From the NCBI GenBank assembly GCA_019636835.1, contig JAHBWU010000007.1:1-64000 (forward strand): a stretch of 64,000 nucleotides of DNA, written 5' to 3'. The translations under genes and the position numbers were made by a program. The stretch comes from Nitrospira sp. (GTDB lineage: Bacteria; Nitrospirota; Nitrospiria; Nitrospirales; Nitrospiraceae). Below are positions 37,278 to 47,548 of the stretch, piece by piece. The notes under the pieces were generated by a model that searched no databases, was not told the origin of the DNA, and was given only the letters and a program-made list of their open reading frames with translations. The stretch's first letter is position 1. Each line of letters begins with the position of its first letter.

Positions 37278-37475
37278 CTACTTGTACAAATCACGAATCT
37301 CCCTACCCACATGGATAAACTTGTACTCATATAACTTGCGCACTTTCGTAGTTCGTGGAGGCTTATGTATTATTTCTGTCATCAGCCGTCGCAAGCATCC
37401 TTCAAGCTTTCTCATTCTTTTGTAGCGAGGTTGTCTTCCTTTTCGCGCGATTCTTGTGATCTCTCCATAGATCAT
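37278..37475 (-). CDS. small, highly basic ORF upstream of eno
   Basis: A 65-codon frame with an unusually good ribosome site: AGGAGG six bases before the ATG. Its stop lies within the Shine-Dalgarno region of eno. About a third of its residues are Arg or Lys (for example RIARKGRQPRYKRMRKLEG). I do not recognise the family. It could be a nucleic-acid-binding mini-protein or a leader ORF that couples to eno. Confidence 0.5.
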   Translation of the reverse strand: MIYGEITRIARKGRQPRYKRMRKLEGCLRRLMTEIIHKPPRTTKVRKLYEYKFIHVGREIRDLYK

Positions 37476-37594
37476 CTTCTTCCTCCTAAGCGCGGGTGGC
37501 GCCGACTGGGTGCCCATTCGCCCGCAGCGTAAGGGACCCACTGGGGGATGGGTGAAGCGAGGACGAATGGGTGGGTCGGCGACAGGACCCGCGA

Positions 37595-39022
37595 TCATCC
37601 CAGCTTCTTCTTCAATAGCTCATTCACCTTTCCCGGATTCGCTTTCCCCCCGCTCGCCTTCATTACCTGCCCGACAAGAAAACCCAAGACTTGTTGCTTG
37701 CCTTCCCTGAACTGCGCGACTTGCCCGGGATTCTTGCTAAGGACCTCTTCGATGATCTTCGCCAGCGCCCCTTCGTCGGAGACCTGCGTCAATCCTTTTT
37801 CCTGCACGATCTGTTCGGGAGTCTTCCCACTACCATAGAGTTCTGGAAAAATTTCACGGGCGACCTTTAAGCTGATGGTCCCTTTGTCTACCATCTGCAA
37901 GAGGCTCACCAGCCGTTCATGTGTGATAGGTGACGCTGAAATATCTGTCCTGGAGTTGTTCAACTCTCTCGTCAACTCTCCCATCACCCAATTACTCACG
38001 GTCTTGGGTTGATTGAACTGCTTTGCGCAAACTTCAAAGTAGTCCGCCATGCCCTTCGAAGCCGTCAGAATGGTGGCGTCATATTCAGGCAACCCATAGT
38101 CCGACACGAATCGCTTCGTCCGCACGGCCGGCAGTTCGGGTAAGTCGGCACGGAATCCTTCGATCCACTCATCGTCCAACTTCAACGGCACCAGATCAGG
38201 GTCGGGGAAGTACCGATAGTCATGGGCTTCTTCTTTGGAACGCATAACTGCCGTTTCACCACGTTCGATGTTCCAGAGCCTCGTTTCCTGGCGAATCTTG
38301 CCTCCCTCATTCAACACTTTGGTCTGCCGTTTGATCTCATACTCGACCGCATCCTTCACATACTTGAAGGAGTTGATGTTCTTCAGCTCGACTTTCGTCC
38401 CAAACTCTTTCTGCCCCGACGGGCGCAACGATAGATTCGGCTCACACCGAAAGCTGCCCTCCTCCATGTTCCCGTCGCAGACATCAAGGTACATTAAGAT
38501 TTCCCGCAGCCCTTTGAGGTAGGCGACCACCTCGTCGGCCGTACGCATGTCCGGTTCCGTCACGATTTCCAACAGCGGCGTGCCGGCGCGGTTTAGATCT
38601 ACCCGGCTCCCACTGGTGCCGGTCTCATGGATGTTTTTCCCGGCATCCTCTTCCAAATGCGCGCGACGGATTCGGATTTGTTTTGTCCCACTATCATCGC
38701 GAATCTCAATCCATCCATGCTGGCAAATGGGGGACTCATATTGGGAAATCTGATACCCTTTGGGCAGATCCGGGTAGAAATAGTTCTTCCTCGCGAATCG
38801 ATTGTTCTCCGCGATCGTGCAGTTCAGCGCCAAGCCTGCACGAACCGCCATTTCAACTGCCGTTCGATTGATGACGGGCAAACTGCCTGGCAGACCGAGA
38901 CAGACCGGACAGGTCTGGCTGTTGGCCGACAGACCGAACGTCGTGCCGCACCCGCAGAACATCTTGGAATTGGTCCGCAGCTGTGCGTGAACCTCCACTC
39001 CGATGACTGTCTCAAAGATCAT
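37595..39022 (-). CDS. gatB: Asp-tRNA(Asn)/Glu-tRNA(Gln) amidotransferase subunit B
   Basis: 475 residues. The N-terminal kinase-like domain has [20 protein letters not shown] and [17 protein letters not shown], with [14 protein letters not shown] after it. The C-terminal YqeY-like tail domain binds tRNA. With GatC and GatA, encoded nearby, it converts misacylated Glu-tRNA(Gln) and Asp-tRNA(Asn). Its start overlaps the YtxH gene by four bases. Confidence 0.96.
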   Translation of the reverse strand: MIFETVIGVEVHAQLRTNSKMFCGCGTTFGLSANSQTCPVCLGLPGSLPVINRTAVEMAVRAGLALNCTIAENNRFARKNYFYPDLPKGYQISQYESPICQHGWIEIRDDSGTKQIRIRRAHLEEDAGKNIHETGTSGSRVDLNRAGTPLLEIVTEPDMRTADEVVAYLKGLREILMYLDVCDGNMEEGSFRCEPNLSLRPSGQKEFGTKVELKNINSFKYVKDAVEYEIKRQTKVLNEGGKIRQETRLWNIERGETAVMRSKEEAHDYRYFPDPDLVPLKLDDEWIEGFRADLPELPAVRTKRFVSDYGLPEYDATILTASKGMADYFEVCAKQFNQPKTVSNWVMGELTRELNNSRTDISASPITHERLVSLLQMVDKGTISLKVAREIFPELYGSGKTPEQIVQEKGLTQVSDEGALAKIIEEVLSKNPGQVAQFREGKQQVLGFLVGQVMKASGGKANPGKVNELLKKKLG

Positions 39023-39342
39023 CCTCGATCAGGCCTCTCGTCGTGGATGCGACCACGCTCGCGTTTCACGGCTTCGCGTCCGGCATCGAATGCCTCTTGC
39101 AGAACCGACCGTTTCGTCTCGACAAACTCCTTGCCCTGATCGACGACTTCTTCAAATGCCTCACCGGCCCGGCCGGCAAGGTCTCGCAGATCGTTTTCCG
39201 CGCGACGGGCATAACCCCGAAGTTGGTCGCGCGATTCGCTTCCTGATTGAGGCGCCAACAACAGTGCAGCCACTGCGCCCATCGCTGCGCCGCTCAGAAA
39301 AGCCAAAAAGACCGCCGCTGATGTTCCTCGTTCATCCGCCAT
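39019..39342 (-). CDS. YtxH-domain protein
   Basis: About 107 residues. One N-terminal membrane helix ([20 protein letters not shown]) is followed by an APQSG motif and a charged helical tail, the YtxH layout. The ATG at 39342 has AGGAGG eight bases upstream, inside the end of the DUF948 gene. These envelope-associated proteins are often next to DUF948 proteins. No reaction is known. Confidence 0.8.
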   Translation of the reverse strand: MADERGTSAAVFLAFLSGAAMGAVAALLLAPQSGSESRDQLRGYARRAENDLRDLAGRAGEAFEEVVDQGKEFVETKRSVLQEAFDAGREAVKRERGRIHDERPDRG

Positions 39343-39739
39343 TGTGTATCCCTCCTTCATGTCTCATTCGTTCTCGTACGACTTTGGTGGCCGCCTTGAA
39401 GCCCGCAACCATACTGACTACATTGCTCAAGAGCGTGCCGCTCGACCCACGAACAACATTATGGACGTGTTGCACAGACTCGCCGACTTCACCCACCGCA
39501 TGAAGCAATACCGCCGCATGTTCGACCCCTTCACGCGCCTGGTTCGTCACATCGTTCAGATTCTGGCTCATGGCCCGGAGTTCAGCCACGAGAGCCGGCA
39601 CCTCGGCATTCATCTTCGAGAGGAGCTGCTCGGACTCGGCAACTGTTTTACGGACTTGCATCAACACCGGCACGAGATACCCGACCAACACCGCGAAGGC
39701 TACGGCCACAAGAAGCGCGGCGATCTCCACAATCGTCAT
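39332..39739 (-). CDS. DUF948 membrane-anchored protein
   Basis: 135 residues. One N-terminal membrane helix (IAALLVAVAFAVLVGYLVPV) is followed by a long helical segment predicted to form coiled coils. AGGAGGG lies five bases before the ATG. It overlaps the downstream YtxH start, so the two proteins are made together and may be partners in the envelope. No enzymatic motif is seen. Confidence 0.8.
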   Translation of the reverse strand: MTIVEIAALLVAVAFAVLVGYLVPVLMQVRKTVAESEQLLSKMNAEVPALVAELRAMSQNLNDVTNQAREGVEHAAVLLHAVGEVGESVQHVHNVVRGSSGTLLSNVVSMVAGFKAATKVVRERMRHEGGIHNGG

Positions 39740-40962
39740 AATTCCCTCCTAGTCTCCGCCGGCATCGGCACGGCATCCCTCCGCTGATTCTCCTTGATTT
39801 CCACAGGTGTCGGTCGGACCAATCTCTTTACCGCTCGATACCCTTTCAAAAGCATCCCATCAGACCAATGAGGTAGGCTGGTCCGCAAGAGAGTCACATA
39901 GACTCGTGGTTGCCAGAATTGGTATCCCAAGCTGCGGATGAGGAACCGGCGGGCCAGTCGTCGCTTTCCCAGACGAAACAGGGCGCTGCCGACCCATTCA
40001 TACGCTTGTGCCAGGAGTAACTGTATCATGGACGGCGATAGATGAATCCGGTCACGGTCTGCGTGGAGATAGCCTCGGGCACTCTTCAGGTAGCCCCTCG
40101 CAAAAAAGAAATTGAAATCTTTCACCGTAATTTGATCGTGCCACCCGACGCGATAGTAAATCGAAGGCGCGTCCACGAATGCTACCGGACCGGCATGACA
40201 GGTCCGCAAATGGAAGTCATAATCCTCGCCCGCATGCCGCAGATTCTCGGGGAAATACCCGACTATCGCCAGTCGCTCGCGCCGCATCAGTACCGTCGAA
40301 GTGTGCACCAAGTTCCCCATCATCATCGGCGAGAAAATATCACCCACGTGTACCCGCCCAAGCTGACCGCTCCTGACCCGATCGGCCAATTCTCCCGGAA
40401 GCATATATGCCGACGTAAACAACGATTCCGTCGTGGGGAACCATTGATAGGTCGAGTACATAGTCCGCAAGAACCGTGGGGCGATCAGCTCACCATCCGG
40501 ATTCACAGCTTCCATATCGGTCCACGTCATCCCGACCTCCGGACGTTCGCGAAGAACCTGGACCTGAACTTCGGTCTTCCACGGCTTCCACACGTCGTCG
40601 GAATCCAGCAACGCCATGAATTCCCCGCGAGAGAGTCGTATCCCATGATTCCGGGCCACTGCCACGCCGCCGTTGGATTGGTGGACATACCGGACCCGTG
40701 GCTCGCTGGCATATGCTTTTTCGATCAGCAGACGCGTGTTGTCCGAAGAGCCATCATCGATAACGATGACCTCAATGTTCCGATACGTCTGTGCCAACGC
40801 GCTATCGATCGACTTGGTAAGGCAGTACGCGCGGTTATACGTTGGGACAACGACGCTTACGAGGCCGGGCACACCCTCAGGATCAATCGATGGATAAGCC
40901 TTTTTCTTTGGTATACGTGGCATAGTGACGGTTACCGGACCACTGGGGATTTTGTCCGCCAT
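39736..40962 (-). CDS. glycosyltransferase family 2
   Basis: A GT-A enzyme of about 408 residues. [20 protein letters not shown] is near the start, then [12 protein letters not shown], and [14 protein letters not shown] carries the metal-binding Asp motif. The start is uncertain: ATG 40962 overlaps the end of gatA by about 30 bases, while ATG 40923 follows gatA. It is isolated from the large glycan locus, and its acceptor is unknown. Confidence 0.82.
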   Translation of the reverse strand: MADKIPSGPVTVTMPRIPKKKAYPSIDPEGVPGLVSVVVPTYNRAYCLTKSIDSALAQTYRNIEVIVIDDGSSDNTRLLIEKAYASEPRVRYVHQSNGGVAVARNHGIRLSRGEFMALLDSDDVWKPWKTEVQVQVLRERPEVGMTWTDMEAVNPDGELIAPRFLRTMYSTYQWFPTTESLFTSAYMLPGELADRVRSGQLGRVHVGDIFSPMMMGNLVHTSTVLMRRERLAIVGYFPENLRHAGEDYDFHLRTCHAGPVAFVDAPSIYYRVGWHDQITVKDFNFFFARGYLKSARGYLHADRDRIHLSPSMIQLLLAQAYEWVGSALFRLGKRRLARRFLIRSLGYQFWQPRVYVTLLRTSLPHWSDGMLLKGYRAVKRLVRPTPVEIKENQRRDAVPMPAETRREL

Positions 40963-42398
40963 TGGGTTGATTTTTCGTACACATGAGCGGCCTGGAGAAT
41001 CGTCTCTTCCTCGAACGCACGCCCGATCAGTTGCAGCCCGATCGGAAGTCCCCCTTTGCTGAAGCCGCATGGTAGGGCGATCGCCGGCAAACCGGCCAGA
41101 TTGACCGAGATCGTAAAAATATCGGAAAGATACATCTGTAAGGGATCTTCGCTCTTTTCACCGAGCTTGAAGGCCGGCGTCGGCGTGGCTGGAGTCACGA
41201 TCAAGTCCACTTCTTTGAACGCGGCCGAGAAATCCTGGCAGACCAACGTTCGCACAGCTTGGGCTTTCCCATAGTAGGCATCGTAATAACCGGCACTGAG
41301 TACATACGTCCCCAGCATGATCCGACGCTTCACTTCCGATCCGAATCCTTCCTGCCGCGTTTTCATGTAGAGTTCCAGAAGGTCTTTGGTTTCCTTCGCG
41401 CGAAAACCAAACTTCACCCCGTCGAAGCGGGCGAGATTGGAGCTGGCTTCCGCCGTCGCGATCACATAATACACGGCCACAGCCGCGTCGGTGCTCGGCA
41501 GACTGATTTCTCTGATCTCAGCTCCAAGATTCTTCAACTCCCCAATAGCCGCCCTGACCGCCAGCTCAACGTCCGGGTCGAGTCCTTCGGTAAAAAATTC
41601 GACCGGTACGCCGATCTTCAGAGTTTTGAGATCCCGTTTTTGCAGCGCTTTCATGTAATCCGGCACGGAGCGGTCGACCGAAGTGGAGTCCATCGGATCA
41701 TGGCCTGCAATGGCCTGCAGAAGAAATGCCGCGTCAGACACGTCTCTCGTGATCGGCCCGATTTGATCCAGCGAGGAAGCGAACGCGACCAAGCCATACC
41801 TCGAAACTCGTCCATAGGTAGGCTTCAGTCCCACCACGCCACAGAAGGCTGCTGGCTGCCTGATGGACCCGCCCGTGTCTGAGCCAAGTGCCGCCACACA
41901 TTCCTCCGCCGCTACCGCCGCCGCAGACCCGCCGCTTGACCCTCCCGGCACACAGTGCAAGTTCCAGGGATTTCGGCTGGGGCCGAACGCAGAATTTTCC
42001 GTTGACGATCCCATCGCGAATTCATCTAAATTCGTCTTGCCCAACAAAATGTACTCTTGCGCACGTAACTTGGCGACGGCCGTCGCATCGTAAGGCGGTA
42101 TGAAGTTCTGCAACATTCGAGAGCTGCAGGTCGTGTGAACACCGTCCGTACAAATATTGTCCTTGACGGCAAGAGGCATTCCGGTAAGAGGCTTGGTCTT
42201 CCTCCATTCCTTGAGCTTCCGGTCCAACGCTTCAGCCTGCAGGAATGCCGACTCTTTCGCTTGGGTCACGAAGGCCTTCACCTTGGGCTCTACTTGGCTG
42301 ATGCGCAGGAAGTAGGCGCGCACGATCTCCGCCGCCGTCACTTCCCCTGCCTTGAATTGCTTCTGAAGCTCGAAGAGGGTCAGTTTATGAAGGGACAT
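40932..42398 (-). CDS. gatA: Asp-tRNA(Asn)/Glu-tRNA(Gln) amidotransferase subunit A
   Basis: 488 residues of the amidase-signature family. The catalytic Lys region is [19 protein letters not shown], and [28 protein letters not shown] holds the two Ser of the Ser-cisSer-Lys triad (split here across the Gly/Ser-rich loop). It releases ammonia from glutamine for the GatB site. The ATG at 42398 has GGGAG upstream, better than the GTG/ATG starts before it. Confidence 0.96.
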   Translation of the reverse strand: MSLHKLTLFELQKQFKAGEVTAAEIVRAYFLRISQVEPKVKAFVTQAKESAFLQAEALDRKLKEWRKTKPLTGMPLAVKDNICTDGVHTTCSSRMLQNFIPPYDATAVAKLRAQEYILLGKTNLDEFAMGSSTENSAFGPSRNPWNLHCVPGGSSGGSAAAVAAEECVAALGSDTGGSIRQPAAFCGVVGLKPTYGRVSRYGLVAFASSLDQIGPITRDVSDAAFLLQAIAGHDPMDSTSVDRSVPDYMKALQKRDLKTLKIGVPVEFFTEGLDPDVELAVRAAIGELKNLGAEIREISLPSTDAAVAVYYVIATAEASSNLARFDGVKFGFRAKETKDLLELYMKTRQEGFGSEVKRRIMLGTYVLSAGYYDAYYGKAQAVRTLVCQDFSAAFKEVDLIVTPATPTPAFKLGEKSEDPLQMYLSDIFTISVNLAGLPAIALPCGFSKGGLPIGLQLIGRAFEEETILQAAHVYEKSTQWRTKSPVVR

Positions 42399-42470
42399 GA
42401 ATCTCCCATTACCGACGGGTGAGATGGCCACGGATCAACAGGCGTCGTCGATCGGCCTGTCCGTAGCAGA

Positions 42471-42827
42471 TCAGCTCACCGTCACAATTCGATTTTTATC
42501 ATTCACCCGAACGATCTTAGGTGCGTGCTTTTTGATCTCTTCTTCGCCGTAATACTCATAACAAAAGATGATGATCTGATCTCCGACCGCCGCTTTTCGC
42601 GCGGTGGGCCCATTCAAAATGATCTCCCCTTTCCCTCGCGTCCCATTGATCGCGTAGGTCATGAATCGCTCGCCGTTGTTCAAGTTCGAGCAGATAATCG
42701 CCTCATACGGCAGGATCCCGGCCGCCTCCATCAAGTCTTGATCGATCGTCAGGCTGCCTTCATACTCGAGATGGGCACCCGTCACTGTCGCACGGTGAAT
42801 TTTCGAACGTAGCATTTGTCGGAACAT
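42471..42827 (-). CDS. panD: aspartate 1-decarboxylase (pro-enzyme)
   Basis: 118 residues. The self-processing Gly-Ser site is in EYEGSLTID (Ser 25), which forms the pyruvoyl cofactor after cleavage. MLRSKIHRATVTGAHLEY, YAINGTRGKGEIILNGPTA and IIFCYEYY are typical. It makes beta-alanine for pantothenate and CoA. Confidence 0.96.
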   Translation of the reverse strand: MFRQMLRSKIHRATVTGAHLEYEGSLTIDQDLMEAAGILPYEAIICSNLNNGERFMTYAINGTRGKGEIILNGPTARKAAVGDQIIIFCYEYYGEEEIKKHAPKIVRVNDKNRIVTVS

Positions 42828-42906
42828 CTATCTTCCCCTTATTCGTCAATCGCTGCTCATCATTCGTTGTCGTCAATGTACGAGGTACGAGTCGGCTGCC
42901 TGACGA

Positions 42907-43200
42907 TTAACGCTCCTCTAGAATTTTGGGTACAACGAACCCGTCAGCTTCACGCTCAGGCGCATTGGACAAAGCTTTGTCCGAAGGGAGCGATGGCCGC
43001 ACGAGGTCATCACGAAACACATTGACTTGCCCCATGACGGTGGCGGTCGGCTCGATTCCCGTCGTATCGTACTTGTTCAACGTATCGACATGCGCGAGAA
43101 TCTGGGTCAACTGTTTGGCAAATGTCTCCTTCTCGGCCGGCGTGACAGCCAATCGTGCCAACTGTGCCACCTTTTCCACATCCTGTTGCGTAATCTCCAC
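42907..43200 (-). CDS. gatC: Asp-tRNA(Asn)/Glu-tRNA(Gln) amidotransferase subunit C
   Basis: About 97 residues. VEKVAQLARLAVTPAEKETF and ILAHVDTLNKYDTTGIEPT are GatC hallmarks, and DGFVVPKILE is the usual C-terminus. It is the small subunit that stabilises the GatA-GatB complex. The GTG at 43200 has GGGAAG about eight bases upstream; a TTG at 43221 is the other possibility and touches the palindromic repeat. Confidence 0.93.
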   Translation of the reverse strand: MEITQQDVEKVAQLARLAVTPAEKETFAKQLTQILAHVDTLNKYDTTGIEPTATVMGQVNVFRDDLVRPSLPSDKALSNAPEREADGFVVPKILEER

Positions 43201-43221
43201 TCCGGTTCTTCCCTTTCCCAA

Positions 43222-43343
43222 GGATGTTCAAAATGGTCTTCCAGCAAGGCCGCAGGGAGTCTCGCGACTGAGGGGTACTTTCAGAAGTACCTCGCAGGGA
43301 GAGAGACGACCGAGAACACCGCTGGAGACCATTTTCAACATCC
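43222..43343. repeat. 122-bp palindromic intergenic element
   Basis: The 24-base left arm (43222-43245, starting GGATGTTCAAAATGG) and the 23-base right arm (43321-43343) are inverted copies differing by one substitution and one extra T. Between them is a second hairpin, GGTACTT-TCAG-AAGTACC (43274-43291). The element fills nearly the whole gap between gatC and the glmS stop codon. It has no ORF; it looks like a large REP/MITE-type element able to fold on either strand. Confidence 0.8.
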
Positions 43344-43345
43344 GC

Positions 43346-45175
43346 CTATTCTACCGTCACGCTTTTTGCCAGGTTTCTGGGCTGATCGACATCCGCTCCA
43401 CGCAACACTGCAATATGATACGCGAGGAGTTGAAGCGGGATGGTAAACAAAATCGGCGAAATCAGCGCATGGGTGTCAGGAACGGTAAACACCGCATCCG
43501 CAATCTTGCCGAGTTCCCGCTCTCCTTCGGCCACGAAGGCTATCACCGGCGCACGGCGCGCTTTCACTTCCATGAGATTACTGACCGTTTTGTCGTAGAG
43601 TCGATCCCGAGGCGCTAAGACGACAACCGGCATGTCTTTGTCGATCAGCGCGATCGGCCCATGTTTCATCTCGCCCGCCGCGTAGCCTTCGGCATGGATG
43701 TAGGAAATTTCTTTGAGCTTCAGCGATCCCTCCAGTGCGATCGGATAGTTGATGCCGCGGCCCAAAAACAGAAAGTTCCGTTTCTTATAAAACCGCTTGG
43801 CGATCGCCACGATTTCGGCTTCTCGCTGCAATACACGCTCGACCAATACCGGCAACTGCACCAACCGGTCCAACCAGGCCTTCCCGTCCGCTACCTTCAT
43901 CACATTACGAACTCGCGCGAAATGCAAGGCCAGGAGATACAGCGCGGTGAGTTGGGCGGTGAATGCTTTGGTCGAGGCCACCCCGATCTCCGGCCCGCAG
44001 TGCGTGTACAGCACCCCGTCGGATTCACGCGCCAAGGTACTGCCGACGACGTTGACGATCGAGACAACGCGCGCACCTTTTTGTTTTGCCTCTCGCGCAG
44101 CAGCCAGCGTATCGGCCGTCTCTCCGGATTGAGAAATCGTAATAAACAAGTCGTTTTTCCCGACCAGCGGGTCGCGATACCGAAACTCGCTGCCGATATC
44201 GACCTGGACCGGAGTGCGAACCATCTCTTCGAACAGATACTTTCCGACTTGCCCCGCATGCCAGGACGTGCCGCAGGCCACGATCCAGATGCGTTCGACT
44301 GCCGCGAATTCTTTCGGCGTCAGGCCGATGTTAGGAAGATCCGCCTCGCCGGTTTCATAGGAATACCGTCCGCGCATGGTATCTAGAATGGTCTGCGGCT
44401 GTTCGTGAATCTCTTTCAGCATGAAGTGGGGATAGCCGCTTTTCTCCGCGGCCGAGGCATCCCACGTAATCGTCGATGACTTACGCGAGACGGCATGGCC
44501 GTCGGCATCGGTGAGGTCCACTCGGTGTTGCGTGACCACCGCCACGTCCCCCTCTTCGAGATAGGTCACTTCTCTTGTGTGCGCGAGCATCGCCATCACA
44601 TCGGAAGCGACGTAGGAGGCGTGCTTCGTCCGACCGACGACGAGCGGGCAGCCGGAGCGCGCGGCAATCAACGTTCCTGGTTCCCGCTCGGAAATCACCG
44701 CCAGCGCATAACTGCCCCGCACGTCTTTCGTCGCAAGCCGCACGGCATCGGCCAGCTTATTTTCTTTCTGAAGATACTTATCGATCAAATGGGCGACCAC
44801 CTCCGTATCGGTTTCCGATTCGAATTTATAGCCGTCTTTTTGCAACTGCTGCTTCAGCTCCTGATAGTTTTCGATAATCCCGTTGTGCACCAACACGCAC
44901 CCCTTTGATCGATGCGGATGGGCATTCTGTTCCGAGGGCTTTCCATGAGTCGCCCACCGAGTATGGCCGATGCCGATGGTTCCCTTGATCTCGTTGGTTT
45001 TGAGTGCCATTTGAAGATTAGCCAGTTTGCCCACACTCCGTCTGACGGCAATCTTTGCTTCCTGCATGACGGCTATTCCGGAGGAGTCGTACCCTCGGTA
45101 CTCCAACTTCGCCAGTCCCCCGATGAGAATCGGAACCGCATCTTGATTGCCGACATATCCGATGATTCCACACAT
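43346..45175 (-). CDS. glmS: glutamine--fructose-6-phosphate aminotransferase
   Basis: 609 residues. The N-terminal nucleophile Cys follows the initiator Met (CGIIGYVG), with HTRWATHGKPSEQNAHPH in the glutaminase domain. Two SIS domains have VACGTSWHAGQVGKY and ISQSGETADTLAA, and the C-terminus is AKSVTVE. It makes glucosamine-6-phosphate, the first step to UDP-GlcNAc, and GlmU for the later steps is encoded 57 bases upstream. Confidence 0.97.
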   Translation of the reverse strand: MCGIIGYVGNQDAVPILIGGLAKLEYRGYDSSGIAVMQEAKIAVRRSVGKLANLQMALKTNEIKGTIGIGHTRWATHGKPSEQNAHPHRSKGCVLVHNGIIENYQELKQQLQKDGYKFESETDTEVVAHLIDKYLQKENKLADAVRLATKDVRGSYALAVISEREPGTLIAARSGCPLVVGRTKHASYVASDVMAMLAHTREVTYLEEGDVAVVTQHRVDLTDADGHAVSRKSSTITWDASAAEKSGYPHFMLKEIHEQPQTILDTMRGRYSYETGEADLPNIGLTPKEFAAVERIWIVACGTSWHAGQVGKYLFEEMVRTPVQVDIGSEFRYRDPLVGKNDLFITISQSGETADTLAAAREAKQKGARVVSIVNVVGSTLARESDGVLYTHCGPEIGVASTKAFTAQLTALYLLALHFARVRNVMKVADGKAWLDRLVQLPVLVERVLQREAEIVAIAKRFYKKRNFLFLGRGINYPIALEGSLKLKEISYIHAEGYAAGEMKHGPIALIDKDMPVVVLAPRDRLYDKTVSNLMEVKARRAPVIAFVAEGERELGKIADAVFTVPDTHALISPILFTIPLQLLAYHIAVLRGADVDQPRNLAKSVTVE

Positions 45176-45232
45176 GACGGTGCTCCAGATTTGACTAGGC
45201 TGACCGGCAGACGATTCCCTCTCTCACCGTGA

Positions 45233-46831
45233 TCAACGTTTCGATGACTTTGCGCGCCCCTTCTTCACGTTGCTTGAAGTATTGTCGGTTTTTAGTTTCG
45301 TCTGTTCACCCGGAGCTCGTGCTGAGTCCCTGCTCGGCGCACTACCGGCCAGCAACACTCGACGTTTAGCCACCCACCCTACTCGATTCACCTGCAGCAC
45401 ACGGGCGATCGCCAACGAATCAGCCGGCACGTCCTGTGTCACAGTCGTCCCTGCCGCCACAACCGACCCTTCTCCGATCGTGACCGGCGCAATCAGCTGC
45501 GTATCGCTCCCAAGAAACACATTCTTGCCGATCACCGTACGATGTTTTCGCGCACCGTCGTAATTACAGGTGATGGTACCGGCGCCGATGTTGACGCCTT
45601 CCGCAATCGTGGCATCACCCAAATAACTGAGGTGATTGGCCTTGGACCCTTCCCCCAATTCGGTTTTTTTCATCTCGACAAAATTCCCGACTTTCGCTTT
45701 CCGCCGGATCACCACACCCGGGCGAAGATGCACGAACGGTCCCAGATGTGCGTCATCATCCACGTCTGACTCAGAGAGCACAGAGAAATCCAAAATCTCG
45801 ACACGATCGCCGATCATACAATCCGTTACGCGGACCCCGGAACGGATGGTCGTCCCTTCACCGACCATAGTTTTGCCTTCGAGACTCACGTGTGGATAGA
45901 GTACCGTGTCTCTTCCGATGGTAACTCCGGCATCAATCCACACGGAGCCAGGATCTCGCATCGTGACTCCGGCTTCAAGCCAGCGCTCTCGAATCTGCTG
46001 ACGGACGACCTGTTCCGCAGCCGCCAGTTGTTGTCTGGTATTGACTCCCAGCCCCTCTTCGGGATCGTGAAGGGTCACAGCCGCAACACGCCGCCCCTGG
46101 GCAACTGCCGTCCCGACAATATCCGTCAGATAGTACTCATTCTGTGCGTTGCGTGGCTCCAACTTATCGAGGGCATCAAAGAGAAATTCTCCCGACACGA
46201 CATACGTCCCTACGTTGATTTCCTTCGCGGCCCGTTCTACCGCAGTGGCATCACAATCCTCGACGATCTTCAGCACATCGGAGGAAGTTATTGCACCCTG
46301 ATGATCGCCGCCGGGCTGCCGGCGGATGACTCGGCCATAGCCGCTGGGATCATCGAGCATCGCCGTGAGAATCGTCACGGTCGCGCTCTGCGTTTGATGA
46401 ACCCTCAAAAGTTCGCGCGCCGTCTCCTCTTTCAGCAACGGAGTGTCCCCGTTCAGGATAAGATAATTCCTCGGACGCGCTTCGTCGTCGTCACAAAACA
46501 CGGGGCGGCTTTGCATCACGGCATGGCCGGTCCCCAGTTGCTTGGCTTGCTCGACGATACGCACGGACTTTGATCCCGGCCTGCCCGCAATACCTGTTTC
46601 AATCACTTGCCGAACTCTGTCGGATTGATGCCCGACCACGACCGCAATGCGATGGCTCGCCAGTTGGAGTGCCACATCAACAGCGTAGAGCACCATCGGC
46701 TGCCCTGCGACATGGTGCAGCACCTTTACTTGGCTGGATTTCATCCGCTTGCCCAACCCGGCTGCCATCACGATGACACCTAGGCCGGGAATACGCGACG
46801 CCGTCGTGTGTTGCTCTGCCGATTGTTTCAT
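45233..46831 (-). CDS. glmU: bifunctional GlmU (GlcN-1-P acetyltransferase / UDP-GlcNAc pyrophosphorylase)
   Basis: 532 residues. The uridylyltransferase domain has VIVMAAGLGKRMKSSQVKVL, and NGDTPLLKEET and NEYYLTDIV follow. A left-handed beta-helix acetyltransferase domain has hexapeptide repeats, YLGDATIAEGVNIGAGTITC and the catalytic His region. A basic Ser/Lys-rich tail of about 60 residues is longer than in most GlmU. It is followed by glmS, so two of the UDP-GlcNAc enzymes are co-transcribed. Confidence 0.95.
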   Translation of the reverse strand: MKQSAEQHTTASRIPGLGVIVMAAGLGKRMKSSQVKVLHHVAGQPMVLYAVDVALQLASHRIAVVVGHQSDRVRQVIETGIAGRPGSKSVRIVEQAKQLGTGHAVMQSRPVFCDDDEARPRNYLILNGDTPLLKEETARELLRVHQTQSATVTILTAMLDDPSGYGRVIRRQPGGDHQGAITSSDVLKIVEDCDATAVERAAKEINVGTYVVSGEFLFDALDKLEPRNAQNEYYLTDIVGTAVAQGRRVAAVTLHDPEEGLGVNTRQQLAAAEQVVRQQIRERWLEAGVTMRDPGSVWIDAGVTIGRDTVLYPHVSLEGKTMVGEGTTIRSGVRVTDCMIGDRVEILDFSVLSESDVDDDAHLGPFVHLRPGVVIRRKAKVGNFVEMKKTELGEGSKANHLSYLGDATIAEGVNIGAGTITCNYDGARKHRTVIGKNVFLGSDTQLIAPVTIGEGSVVAAGTTVTQDVPADSLAIARVLQVNRVGWVAKRRVLLAGSAPSRDSARAPGEQTKLKTDNTSSNVKKGRAKSSKR

Positions 46832-46879
46832 CGAGGACTCCGGATATGAGAGGATCGCAATCGAGTATACGGCACGTAT

Positions 46880-47548
46880 TTATCCGATCGGCACACCGGC
46901 ATCCGGCTGTTTGACTCGACTCCACTTCGAGTCCCCGTTCAGGGCCGAAGCCATGGTGCCGGACGGTGTATAGAGGCCGCCCGACACAATCAGTTTCATC
47001 GCTTCCTCAATGCTGATATCAACAGATGTCACTTCCCGTTCCGGCACCAATAGAAAATAGCCCGATGTCGGATTGGGCGAGGTGGGCACGTAGACATGAA
47101 CCAGCGCTTCCTGGCCCAATGCCGTTGTCTCTCCTTTTGTCATGCCGGTCACAAACGCAAAACAATAATGGCCGTTCTTCGGGAATTGGATCAAGACAAC
47201 ACGCCGATACGACCCTCGCTCCGAAAAGGACAGAATGTCCATCATGGATTTCAACGTGGAATAAATCCCCCGTACGAGGGGCAATCGGTTAAGCCAATCC
47301 TCCCAATGACCGACAATCTGACGCCCGATGAAATTCGCCGCGAACAGTCCGACTAAAAAGATGAGTAGAACCAGAGTGACGATCCCTAGGCCTGGGATAT
47401 AATGGTCCGGCACCAATTCTGCGACGGCGTCGCCTAAAATACCGTCTAACGCGACGAACAGGGTCTTGAGGACAAGAATAGTGCCCCAGATAGGAGTGAC
47501 AAGAAGGAGTCCTGTCAAAAAATATCGTCTTAACGCGGTTTTGAGCAT
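46880..47548 (-). CDS. DUF502 membrane protein
   Basis: 222 residues with two N-terminal membrane helices (RYFLTGLLLVTPIWGTILVL and GIVTLVLLIFLVGLFAANF). Then come the conserved RLPLVRGIYSTLKSMMDILS and the PNPTSGYFLLVPEREV motif of DUF502. Function is not established. It is divergent from tmk across about 200 bases. Confidence 0.87.
   Translation of the reverse strand: MLKTALRRYFLTGLLLVTPIWGTILVLKTLFVALDGILGDAVAELVPDHYIPGLGIVTLVLLIFLVGLFAANFIGRQIVGHWEDWLNRLPLVRGIYSTLKSMMDILSFSERGSYRRVVLIQFPKNGHYCFAFVTGMTKGETTALGQEALVHVYVPTSPNPTSGYFLLVPEREVTSVDISIEEAMKLIVSGGLYTPSGTMASALNGDSKWSRVKQPDAGVPIG

Noticed and set aside
37476-37598. Upstream extension of the small basic ORF before eno
   Set aside because: A frame is open to 37598, but its early part is Gly/Pro-rich repetitive sequence overlapping gatB's end. 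The strong ribosome site lies at 37475.
41900-41925. Third ops-like match (GGCGGTAGCGG) on the minus strand
   Set aside because: It lies inside the Ala/Gly-rich coding part of gatA, where codon use alone gives such strings. It lacks the TG end and has no leader context.
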